The notes under the pieces were generated by a model. That model was not told the origin of the DNA, ran no database searches, and saw nothing but the letters and a program-made list of their open reading frames with translations. This document shows positions 1 through 6,458 of a stretch of DNA of 6,464 bases, one piece after another. The position numbers and the translations under genes were made by a program. Location of the stretch: NCBI GenBank assembly GCA_013298745.1, contig JAAFIT010000148.1:1-6464 (forward strand). Reading direction: 5' to 3'. Every line of letters starts with the position of its first letter. Position 1 is the stretch's first letter. This DNA is from Sphingomonadales bacterium. GTDB taxonomy: Bacteria; Pseudomonadota; Alphaproteobacteria; Sphingomonadales; Sphingomonadaceae.

Positions 1-135
1 TACGTCTGCGGCCAGAGCGCCGTGGCGCAGGGCATCGCCAAGGACGAGCTGCTGCCCGGCGTGAAGATGGCGATTTCGGCATCGAGCGCGCACGCCCTGC
101 TCGGCATGCAGGGGTACACGCTGATCCCGTTCTAA
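1..135 (+). CDS. DsrE-family protein, C-terminal end (partial)
   Basis: Frame 1 is open from the first base and ends at TAA 133-135, giving the last 44 residues of a protein that begins outside the window. The visible part has the pattern of the DsrE/DsrF-like fold C-terminus: a Cys-Gly near the start (VCGQSA), a GI..DELLPGVK stretch, then a run of small residues and the ending GYTLIPF. In this family the final strand and the Cys-containing loop help form a small alpha/beta oligomer; some members carry persulfide sulfur, while many have no known function. Whether the Cys at residue 3 of the fragment is catalytic cannot be decided without the N-terminal part. The gene converges on the receptor gene that follows. 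The family call rests on a short C-terminal pattern. Confidence 0.68.
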   Translation, partial: YVCGQSAVAQGIAKDELLPGVKMAISASSAHALLGMQGYTLIPF

Positions 136-142
136 ATGGGGT

Positions 143-161
143 CCGGGGCCTGAGGCCCCGG
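143..161. terminator. GC hairpin between convergent genes, possible bidirectional terminator
   Basis: CCGGGGCC-TGA-GGCCCCGG is a perfect 8-bp inverted repeat with a 3-base loop, lying 7 bases after the DsrE stop codon and 14 bases from the receptor stop. A second perfect palindrome, GCCGCCGGCGGC, follows at 161-172. Position between two convergent stops suits a shared terminator. Neither strand has a T-run after the stem, so intrinsic termination is uncertain; it could instead block RNA 3'-end decay. Confidence 0.4.
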
Positions 162-175
162 CCGCCGGCGGCAAA

Positions 176-2423
176 TCAGAACCGGCCGCGCAGTTCGACC
201 CCGATAATGCGCGGTTCGTTGATCATGCCAGTCAGATTGTTGAAATCGATACCCGAAACGATGCGCGTCTGGTTGGTGATGTTGCGCGCGAACACCGACG
301 CTTCGAGACCCGAATCCATCCGGTAGCCGAGCTTCAGACCGCCTTCGAGACTGGCCTTGCCGCGGAACTCGGTCGCTTCGTAAAGGAAGAAATTGACCTC
401 GCTGCGATAGGCCCAATCGGTGAAGGCGAAGACTTCGCCGGCGCCGACCGGAACGGCAAAACGCGCAGTGAAATTGGCGATGAAGCGCGGTGCCTGCGGC
501 AGATCATTGCCATCGATCAGCGCGAGCCCTGCAGCATTGACCGGATCGAGCAGCGTGCACTGGCCCGAGCCGCACGAACCGACAGCAATGCCGGTGTCGC
601 GGATTTCGGTGAAGTTCCAGCTGCCGCTGGCGGTCAGATCGAGGCCATCCAGCGGCCGGGCGCCGATTTCGGCTTCAAGGCCATAGCCAACCGCCTTGTC
701 GGCATTGAGCAGCCGCGCCGAATTCGACGTGCCGCCAACCGCCGTCAGCTGGATGTTCTTGGTGCGGTTCCAATAGCCGGCGAGATCGAAGCGCAGCGTC
801 TTGGCGTCGTTCTGCGTCTTGATGCCGGCTTCACCCGACAGCGTCGTCTGCGAATCGGCGACGGTCGGCACGCTGCCGAACAGCACGCGGCCCTGAATCG
901 CCGGGCCGAGATAGCCGGTGGCGACGCGGGCATAGACATTGACGTTTTCGTTGGCGACCCAGGTCGAGCTCAGATCCCACGAGACATTATCGCCGCTCGC
1001 CTTGGTGGTGATCGGCAGCGTCAACCCCGGCGTCAGCGCGAAGCCGGCGGTGAAGCCCGAGACAGTGTCGGTGCGCTTGTCGTTCGAATAGCGCAGGCCG
1101 CCGCGGAAGCTGAGCGCATCGCTGGCCTTGTACTCGGCCGAAGCGAAGATACCGAAGTTCTCGTTGCTGTTGTCGTGGATGATGTCCTGATAGCTGGTGC
1201 TCGAATTGAGGAAATAGGCGGTCTCGTTGTAATCGAGGTTCTGCTTGAAATAATAGGCGCCGAACTGGGCGCGGAAACCGCCGAAATCATCGGTCTGGAA
1301 GCGCAGTTCCTGGCTGAACTCCTTGGGCTTCGACGTGCCGCCGGTGTTGACATCGAACAGCGCGACATTGAGGCCCAAGGGCGGGAAGCGATAGATGTTG
1401 CCGCCATCGATATCGCCGGTGCTTTCGGTGTTGGAGCTTTCATAGCCGGTCACCGAATAGAGCGTGCCCATGCCATCGAAGTGATAATCCATCCGCAGGT
1501 TGACACCGAAGCTGCTCAACGACTGACTGGTCAGGCCATCGAGTGCGACCTTCGACTTGTCGAAACCGGGGGTGAAATCATTGGTGCCACGCCGGATGAT
1601 GCCGGCGCGAAAAATGCGCGGCGTGCCATCGAGATCGCGGGCATGGACGTTCAAATTGGCGTGAAAATCGGCTGAATCATAGGCGATCTGCAGGCGGCCG
1701 GCGAGGTCGCGATAGCCTTCGAGCTTCTTGTCGGCGAGGCCTGTCGTCGCGGTGTTGGTCACCCAATCATCGCGGCGCTGCAACAGGCCCGAAATGCGGG
1801 CGCTGAAACCGCCGCCAAGCGGGCCGCCGATGGCGCCTTCGGCGTTGACGGTGTTGTAGCTGCCCCAGGACACGCTGCCGTAGCCGTTGAGTTCGTCACC
1901 CGGCGCGGCCGACGAAATCTTGACGACACCGGCGGGCGTGTTGCGGCCGAACAGCGTGCCCTGCGGGCCGCGCAGCACCTGGACATTGGCAACGTCGAAG
2001 ATCGGGAACGACTTCAGGACCGGGGACCGGGTTTTCGAGCGCGACATCGTCATAGACGACCGAGACCGGCTGCGCCGCGTTGATATCGAAATCGGTGTTG
2101 CCAAGGCCGCGGATGTAGAAACGCGGGAAGGTGCGGCCGAACGACGATTCGACGAGCAGGCTGGGAACGCGTGCCGACAGGAAGCGGATATCAAGGCCGC
2201 TCGAATTGAGCACATCGAGCTTTTCGGCGGCGAGCACCGAGACGGCGACCGGCACATCGCGCGCGATTTCGGCGCGGCGGGAGGCGGTGACGATGATTTC
2301 GCTGGCATTGGTTGTATCGGCAGCGGCTGTCGTCTGCGCCGCGGCCATGGTGGGCGCGACGACCGACAGCAGCGAAGCCGCTGCAAGACAGGCCGAACGA
2401 TATGTGATGAGGGGCGAAGACAT
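176..2423 (-). pseudogene. TonB-dependent outer-membrane receptor, frameshifted by a 7-bp duplication
   Basis: This gene encodes a TonB-dependent receptor: an energised outer-membrane barrel that imports a ligand using TonB/ExbBD. The start ATG at 2423 is preceded by AGGA at a 6-base spacing. Residues 1-29 form a signal peptide (hydrophobic stretch, then MAAA before Q30). A TonB-box-like EIIVTASRR lies at 42-50. The plug domain follows, with FYIRGLGNTDFD near 102-112 and VLRGPQGTLFGRNTPAG near 147-163. A long barrel ends in Phe, with NITNQ and INEPR motifs near the end. The first 133 codons are in one frame and the rest in another; the switch falls at a duplicated 7-mer (2019-2032). Removing one copy gives 746 residues. 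As written, translation runs off after V133 and stops at 1896-1898, giving a 175-residue product without a barrel. Cys615 and Cys620 may form a small disulfide loop. The ligand is unknown. It lies 145 bases downstream of the M20 hydrolase gene on the same strand. Confidence 0.92.
2018..2032. repeat. Two-copy heptamer causing the receptor frameshift
   Basis: The bases 2018-2032 have a perfect period of 7 (GACCGGG at 2019-2025 and again at 2026-2032, with one extra matching G at 2018). On the coding strand this reads CCCGGTC CCCGGTC. With one copy, the codons give E-N-P-V-L-K-S-F, the expected plug sequence. With two copies, the frame is shifted by one base. Confidence 0.93.
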
Positions 2424-2568
2424 GATGTATCCTGCGGAACCGAGTTGCGACCCGCTGCGCCATGGCATCATCGCTGCCGAAAGATAAGCGTCAGACATCA
2501 AGACCGATGCTGCGCTGCAACGATTTTGCCGTCAGTGTTGCTGTCTTGCGTCAACCACTCGGCGGGAA

Positions 2569-3912
2569 CTATTTCGCCAGCAGCGCCAATGCCGCCACGG
2601 TATTGATCTTGGCACCCAGCGGGACCGCCGGGAGATCGACAACGAAATCATTGTTGTGATTGGCAAAGGGGAAGGGCCGGCCGGCAGCCTTGGCGGCGGC
2701 AAAGCGCGCCGGCTCGGCGATACCGATCAACAGGAAGGTGTAAGGCGTGCCGGTATCGGCAAAGGCCTCCTGAAAATCTTCCGAACCCATCACCGCCGGG
2801 AATTTGGTGAGCAGCTTGCCCTCTCCGAGCAAAGTTGTCAGCGCCGGCGTGACGGCTTCGACCAACCGTGGATCATTGCGCAATGGGCCAGCGGACCCCT
2901 TCATTTCGCGCACCGGCACCTTGTCTTCACCCAGACCGGCGCCGAGGACGATGCCCTTGTTGATCTCGTCGATCCGCTTCAGCATCGTGTCGCGGGTTTT
3001 CTGATCGAACCAGCGCAGGTTCAACCGCAATTCGGCCGACGCCGGGATGACGTTGTTGTCGCGGCCGGCAATGACGGCGCCGACCGTCAGCACCGATGGT
3101 GACTGCGGGTCGATCGCACGGCTGACAACGGTCTGGTAGGCAACGACCGCCTGTGATGCCATCACCACCGGGTCGATAGCGAGTTCGGGCGTCGAGCCAT
3201 GCCCGCCAATGCCGGTAAAGGTGACATCGAGCTGATCGGTGCCGGCCATGCGCACGCCGGGCGCATTCACGGCGACGCCGACGGCCAGGGGCACTGCATG
3301 ACTGCCCAGTGCGAAATCGGGTTTGGGGAAACCGCGGCTATGCAGGCCATCCTTGACCATCGCCTGGGCGCCGAGGCCAACCTCCTCGGCCGGCTGGGCA
3401 TAGACGACGAGGGTGCCCGACCAGTCATTCTTCAACGTCTTCATCGCCTTGGCGAGGCCCATCAACCAGGTCGTGTGGGCATCATGGCCACAGGCGTGCA
3501 TCACCGGAATCTCGCTGCCATCGGCAAGGCGCTGCGGCTGGGTTGCGGCCCAGGGCAGACCGGTGGCTTCGAGCACCGAGTTCGAATCCATGTCGGCCCG
3601 GAACCAAAGCGTTGGGCCGGGGCCATTCCTGAACACCCCGACAACGCCGGTCTTGCCGACGCCGGTCGTCACCTCGAAGCCCAGCGCTTTCAGTTCCTTC
3701 GCCACGATGGCGGAGGTGCGCGCCTCGGTGAAGGCGATCTCGGGATGCTGGTGGAGATCCTTGAAGATGGCGGTCAGGCGCGCTGCATCGGCATCGATGG
3801 CGGCACTGACCTTGGCGATGAGTTCGGGTGACGGCGCGGCCGCCAGCGCCGGCGTGGCAAATGCTAGGGCAGCAGCACCAACAAGGCGCAGAAGGCTGGA
3901 TTTGATCGTCAT
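2569..3912 (-). CDS. Exported M20D-type metal-dependent amidohydrolase
   Basis: Predicted 447-residue zinc-type amidohydrolase of peptidase family M20, in the HipO/IAA-amino-acid hydrolase/AbgB group, which cleaves N-acyl amino acids or related amide bonds. Start ATG at 3912 was chosen because GGGAGAAG lies 7 bases upstream and a signal peptide follows (KSSLLRL core, ALA at 22-24 with cleavage likely after 24); an in-frame ATG at 3942 has no such site. So the enzyme is probably periplasmic. Catalytic-domain motifs: FRADMDS 104-110, E115, HACGHDAH 139-146 (with Cys141, His143), AEE 175-177, H205, SEDF 377-380, H419. The lid/dimerisation domain lies roughly at 220-335 with GGHGS 236-240. All expected metal ligands are visible, so it looks active. 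It precedes the receptor gene on the same strand, with a 145-base gap. The true substrate cannot be read from the sequence. Confidence 0.93.
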   Translation of the reverse strand: MTIKSSLLRLVGAAALAFATPALAAAPSPELIAKVSAAIDADAARLTAIFKDLHQHPEIAFTEARTSAIVAKELKALGFEVTTGVGKTGVVGVFRNGPGPTLWFRADMDSNSVLEATGLPWAATQPQRLADGSEIPVMHACGHDAHTTWLMGLAKAMKTLKNDWSGTLVVYAQPAEEVGLGAQAMVKDGLHSRGFPKPDFALGSHAVPLAVGVAVNAPGVRMAGTDQLDVTFTGIGGHGSTPELAIDPVVMASQAVVAYQTVVSRAIDPQSPSVLTVGAVIAGRDNNVIPASAELRLNLRWFDQKTRDTMLKRIDEINKGIVLGAGLGEDKVPVREMKGSAGPLRNDPRLVEAVTPALTTLLGEGKLLTKFPAVMGSEDFQEAFADTGTPYTFLLIGIAEPARFAAAKAAGRPFPFANHNNDFVVDLPAVPLGAKINTVAALALLAK

Positions 3913-3944
3913 GGCGACACTTCTCCCGAGTCGGAACGGCAATG

Positions 3945-3973
3945 ATTGTCGGCGCTTGTGCCGCCAGCGGCAA
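3945..3973 (-). promoter_or_regulatory. Possible sigma70-type promoter for the M20 gene
   Basis: Reading the minus strand, TTGCCG (3973-3968) is followed after exactly 17 bases by GACAAT (3950-3945); each hexamer matches the consensus at 4 of 6 positions. It lies 32 bases before the ATG at 3912, in the 71-base gap after the DUF427 stop. The spacing is good, but 4/6 matches arise by chance in short gaps. Confidence 0.33.
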
Positions 3974-3979
3974 GGCGGC
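3960..3979. terminator. Weak GC hairpin after the DUF427 gene
   Basis: GCCGCC (3960-3965) and GGCGGC (3974-3979) can pair around an 8-base loop, beginning 4 bases past the DUF427 TAG on the minus strand. No T-run follows, and the hairpin overlaps the possible -35 box of the M20 promoter, so a terminator role is only a possibility. Confidence 0.22.
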
Positions 3980-3983
3980 GCAG

Positions 3984-4478
3984 CTACCAGAACTGGCTGC
4001 CGGGGATGCCCTTGAAAGGCCCTGCCACATCCGCCGTGATCCAGCCGCCGTAAAAGCCGCCGGGCTGGGGTCGCACCTGTTCACCATCGACGGTCACGGC
4101 ATCGAAGGGTGCAGCGTAAAAGGCGATGTGATCCTGCAGAGCGGCAAAGCCGCGGGTCGGCTGCGGGTAGCTCCACCCAACGCCGAGCAATGGCGGACCA
4201 CCCGCGACGACATCCCAGTAGACCGCATGGCCCTTCCATTCGCAGAAGGACGCGCCGCGTCCGGGCCGCAGCAGCGCCATGTCGATATCGGCGGGCGGGA
4301 TGTAGTAGCTTGGCGGGTGACTGGTCTCGAGCAGCCGCAGCGCGTGCACGCTATCAGCGATCACCCGCCCAGCATGGACGATGCGGATGCGCCTGGCGGT
4401 TGGTTGCAGCCGCGGCGGCCGCGGATAGTCCCAGACGCTTTCCTGTCCGGGCTTGAGGGGATCGGGTGTGACGCTCAA
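3984..4478 (-). CDS. DUF427 domain protein
   Basis: A 164-residue protein matching the DUF427 family (Pfam PF04248), whose biochemical role is not established. Recognisable blocks: ESVWDYPRPPR at 13-23, a beta-hairpin segment around 31-52, ETSHPPSYYIPP 51-62, CEWKG 79-83 with W88, the Y104-P105 pair, an F120-Y121 pair, GGFYGGWIT 140-148 and the end GPFKG-PG-W. Those Trp/Tyr/His-rich blocks fit a compact beta-rich ligand-binding fold. The start is TTG at 4478, overlapping the stop of the MAPEG gene by four bases (TTGA), with no strong Shine-Dalgarno site before it; the next in-frame Met (residue 67) would remove conserved blocks. Translation therefore probably depends on ribosomes finishing the MAPEG frame. 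The length is usual for a one-domain member. No active-site claim is made. Confidence 0.9.
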   Translation of the reverse strand: MSVTPDPLKPGQESVWDYPRPPRLQPTARRIRIVHAGRVIADSVHALRLLETSHPPSYYIPPADIDMALLRPGRGASFCEWKGHAVYWDVVAGGPPLLGVGWSYPQPTRGFAALQDHIAFYAAPFDAVTVDGEQVRPQPGGFYGGWITADVAGPFKGIPGSQFW

Positions 4479-4864
4479 AGCGCCCGCACCGCCCCATAGC
4501 CGGCGGCGACGATCAGGATGAAGGTCGGCAGGATGGTGAGCAGGAAGCCAAGGCTGCGCTTGGCCGGATCGGCGTAATAGCTGCGCGCATAAAGCAGCCG
4601 CCCCACCGACCAGAGCAGCGACAGCGTCGCCGTCGTCGGATCGCCGAGCACCGGTGCTGCCAGCATTGCGGCGGGCACGAACATCACCAGCTGCTCGAGC
4701 GTGTTCATGTGGACGCGGTTGCGCTTGTCGAATTCGGGGTGGCCGCTCGATTGCGGCGCCGGCACGTTGAACTTGCCGCGCGCCATGCCGACGACGGCGC
4801 CAAGGCCGAAATAGATCAGCAAGGCGATGAGGATGGCGAGTGTCGTCAGCGGAAATGCGGTCAT
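4475..4864 (-). CDS. MAPEG-family membrane protein
   Basis: A 129-residue inner-membrane protein of the MAPEG superfamily (membrane-associated proteins in eicosanoid and glutathione metabolism). Four hydrophobic segments are visible: about 6-27, 56-73, 78-95 and 104-124. The typical signatures are NRVHMNTLE at 49-57 after the first loop, and GRLLYARSYYADP at 88-100 between helices 3 and 4. Eukaryotic members are glutathione transferases or leukotriene synthases; functions of bacterial relatives are mostly unknown, so enzymatic activity is not asserted. Start ATG 4864 has GGGGG about 6 bases upstream; an in-frame upstream start at 4909 would add 15 polar residues in front of helix 1 and is less likely. 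Its stop TGA overlaps the TTG start of the DUF427 gene, so the two are probably one transcript. Confidence 0.88.
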   Translation of the reverse strand: MTAFPLTTLAILIALLIYFGLGAVVGMARGKFNVPAPQSSGHPEFDKRNRVHMNTLEQLVMFVPAAMLAAPVLGDPTTATLSLLWSVGRLLYARSYYADPAKRSLGFLLTILPTFILIVAAGYGAVRAL

Positions 4865-4909
4865 GGTCTGCCCCCAGAATCGAAAGTTGATTATTTGAGT
4901 CTGGCGCAA

Positions 4910-4938
4910 ATCCTAGGCGAGCGCCATCGTCAGGGCAA
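4910..4938 (-). promoter_or_regulatory. Possible promoter for the MAPEG-DUF427 pair
   Basis: On the minus strand TTGCCC (4938-4933) and TAGGAT (4915-4910) are separated by exactly 17 bases; each matches the sigma70 consensus at 4 of 6 positions. It sits in the 82-base gap after the iron-sulfur gene and 45 bases before the MAPEG ATG. The 17-base spacer favours it, but the boxes are weak. Confidence 0.35.
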
Positions 4939-4946
4939 GCCGAGGC

Positions 4947-5483
4947 TCAACTGCGCGCCGGGCCGGCCTTGAGGCTGGGGGCGACGCGTGCCGCTTCGGC
5001 CGCAGTCGTCTCGGGCGACGGCACCCCCGAATCAACCGGACCAGCGGCAGCACGGTGGATGGCCTTGCGGATCCGGCCATAGGTGCCGCAGCGGCAGATA
5101 TTGGTGATAGTCGCGTCGATATCGGAATCGGTTGGCTGGGGGTTGGTCTTCAGCAACGCCGCCACCGCCATGATCATCCCCGATTGGCAAAAGCCGCATT
5201 GCGGTACCTGCTCGGCAATCCAGGCCTGCTGGACGGGATGGGCGCGATCGTCGCTCAAGCCTTCGATCGTGACGACGAAACTGCCCTCGATGCTGCCGAT
5301 CGGCACCTGGCAACTGCGCTGTGCCACACCATCGATATGGACGGTGCAGGCGCCGCACAGGCCAGCGCCGCAGCCGAATTTGGTGCCGGTGAGGTTGGAG
5401 GCATCACGCAGCGCCCATAGCAAGGGCGTTTCGGGCGCCATCTTGAAATGCACAGGATTGCCGTTGACGGTGAATTTGGTCAT
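4947..5483 (-). CDS. (2Fe-2S) small subunit of a molybdenum hydroxylase, IorA-like
   Basis: A 178-residue electron-transfer subunit of the xanthine oxidase/isoquinoline 1-oxidoreductase alpha type. The N-terminal ferredoxin-like domain carries Cys38, Cys43, Cys46 and Cys58 ([10 protein letters not shown] with a later SC). The helical second domain carries Cys96, Cys99, Cys130 and Cys132 (CGFCQSG and [14 protein letters not shown]). All eight cluster ligands are present, so both [2Fe-2S] centres should form. Such subunits pass electrons from a large molybdopterin subunit that hydroxylates aldehydes or N-heterocycles; this partner is not in the window. After the helical domain there is a tail of about 30 Ala/Pro-rich residues (149-178), longer than the usual end near 150. 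Start ATG 5483 gives the normal family N-terminus, but I see no good Shine-Dalgarno site. The gene is divergent from the isomerase gene, with 32 bases between the starts. Confidence 0.93.
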   Translation of the reverse strand: MTKFTVNGNPVHFKMAPETPLLWALRDASNLTGTKFGCGAGLCGACTVHIDGVAQRSCQVPIGSIEGSFVVTIEGLSDDRAHPVQQAWIAEQVPQCGFCQSGMIMAVAALLKTNPQPTDSDIDATITNICRCGTYGRIRKAIHRAAAGPVDSGVPSPETTAAEAARVAPSLKAGPARS

Positions 5484-5515
5484 CGATGAGCAGCTTTAAC
5501 GCAAGGGTTTGCAAG

Positions 5516-6334
5516 ATGGAACTGACCACACTCGATTATCGCATCGATGGCGCCATTGCCCGCGTCACCATGAACCGGCCGGCCGAGCTCAACACCATGA
5601 ACAAGGCGTTCTGGACGGAGCTGATCGACGTCTTTGCCGATATCGACAGCAACCCGGCGGTGCGCGCCGTGATAATCGCCTCCACCGGCAAGCATTTTAC
5701 CGCCGGGCTCGATCTCGGCTGGGCCGGGCAAACGCTGGGCGGCGAATCGGTCGATGCCGGGCGAGCACGCGAAGCCTTCCGTCGCCACGTCAAGCACATG
5801 CAGGAAACCTTCAATGTCGTTGATCGCTGCCGCGTCCCGGTGATCGCAGTCGTGCAAGGCGGCTGCATCGGTGGCGGCGTCGATTTCGTCACCGCCTGCG
5901 ATATCCGTATTGCCACTGAAAACAGCTTCTTCACCGTTCAAGAGGTCAATATTGCCATCGTCGCGGATGTCGGCACCCTGCAACGCATCCCGCATCTGCT
6001 TCCCCAAGGCCTGGTGCGCGAACTTGCCTATACTGGCCGCCGGTTTCCCGCAGCGGAGGCCAAGCAATATGGTTTCGTCAACGCCGTCCACGCCGATCAT
6101 GATGCGGCATTGGCGGCGGCGACCGCGATGGCCGAACAGATCGCCAGCAAATCGCCGCTGGCGATCACCGGCATCAAGCATGTGCTCAACCACGGCCGCG
6201 ATCACAGCATCGAGGATGGCCTCGAATATGTCGCGCTGTGGAACGCCGGCATGCTGCAGGGCGAAGACGTGCCCAACGCTGTCAAGGCCCAGATGGCGCG
6301 TCAGGAAGCGGTTTTCGCCAATCTGAAGGCCTAA
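5516..6334 (+). CDS. Enoyl-CoA hydratase/isomerase family, delta(3,5)-delta(2,4)-dienoyl-CoA isomerase type
   Basis: A 272-residue crotonase-fold protein that most resembles dienoyl-CoA isomerase (ECH1), which shifts double bonds in beta-oxidation of unsaturated fatty acids. The oxyanion-hole segments are HFTAGLDL (60-67) and GCIGGGVD (116-123). The three acidic residues known from mammalian ECH1 have counterparts with the same spacing: Asp123 (GGGVD), Glu143 (QEVN) and Asp151 (ADVGTLQRIP), 20 and 8 residues apart. This separates it from ordinary enoyl-CoA hydratases, which have a Glu pair elsewhere. It has no targeting signal and is probably cytoplasmic. Start ATG 5516 is preferred, since AAGGG lies 8 bases before it and MELTTLDYRI is the usual opening; an in-frame ATG at 5486 would add 10 residues. 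No other beta-oxidation gene is next to it. Isomerase activity is inferred from residues. Confidence 0.9.
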   Translation: MELTTLDYRIDGAIARVTMNRPAELNTMNKAFWTELIDVFADIDSNPAVRAVIIASTGKHFTAGLDLGWAGQTLGGESVDAGRAREAFRRHVKHMQETFNVVDRCRVPVIAVVQGGCIGGGVDFVTACDIRIATENSFFTVQEVNIAIVADVGTLQRIPHLLPQGLVRELAYTGRRFPAAEAKQYGFVNAVHADHDAALAAATAMAEQIASKSPLAITGIKHVLNHGRDHSIEDGLEYVALWNAGMLQGEDVPNAVKAQMARQEAVFANLKA

Positions 6335-6371
6335 CAATCATAAAAAGCACGGACCGCGACAACGCACCCGC

Positions 6372-6400
6372 TTGCTCCTTGCGCTGCATCGCGCCATAGG
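6372..6400 (+). promoter_or_regulatory. Possible promoter of a gene beyond the right edge
   Basis: TTGCTC (6372-6377) and CATAGG (6395-6400) have a 17-base spacer. Their match to consensus is modest, 3 of 6 for the -10, but the arrangement resembles GC-rich alphaproteobacterial promoters. A gene could start at ATG 6450 or 6453 (MMRIS or MRIS, with GGGG at 6444-6447 nearby), of which only a few codons are visible. Confidence 0.25.
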
Positions 6401-6401
6401 G

Positions 6402-6458
6402 GCGCATCCTTTGCCGGGGCCTGGCCCTGGCTGTCTTTGCCATGGGGCCATGATGCGC
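6402..6458. repeat. Nested inverted repeats downstream of the isomerase gene
   Basis: GCGCATC (6402-6408) and GATGCGC (6452-6458) are a 7-bp perfect inverted repeat. Within it, GGCCCTGGC (6423-6431) can pair with GCCATGGGGCC (6439-6449) around a 7-base loop with a 2-base bulge. A further short stem, GCGCC/GGCGC, lies at 6391-6405. These could fold in a leader RNA or mark the end of the isomerase transcript; nothing shows which. Confidence 0.35.

Noticed and set aside
1175..1675. Plus-strand open frame inside the receptor gene
   Set aside because: It is antisense to the barrel, has a biased Ile/Glu/Ala/Gly composition and no recognisable domain; a shadow of the real frame.
2549..2554. TTGACG on the minus strand before the receptor gene as a -35 box
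   Set aside because: No -10 at 16-18 bases; the nearest AT-rich hexamer (CAAAAT) is 20 bases away.
3199..3831. Plus-strand frames opposite the M20 hydrolase
   Set aside because: Composition and lack of motifs fit antisense openness in high-GC DNA.
3942..4499. Plus-strand frame opposite DUF427
   Set aside because: It covers the well-conserved DUF427 gene and shows no domain of its own.
5495..5509. Possible CtrA-type site (TTAA-N7-TTAA) in the divergent gap
   Set aside because: Only the first half TTAA is present; the second half reads GTTT.
5480..6337. Long minus-strand frame opposite the isomerase gene
   Set aside because: It mirrors the whole isomerase gene, whose catalytic motifs are unambiguous, and shows no family signature.
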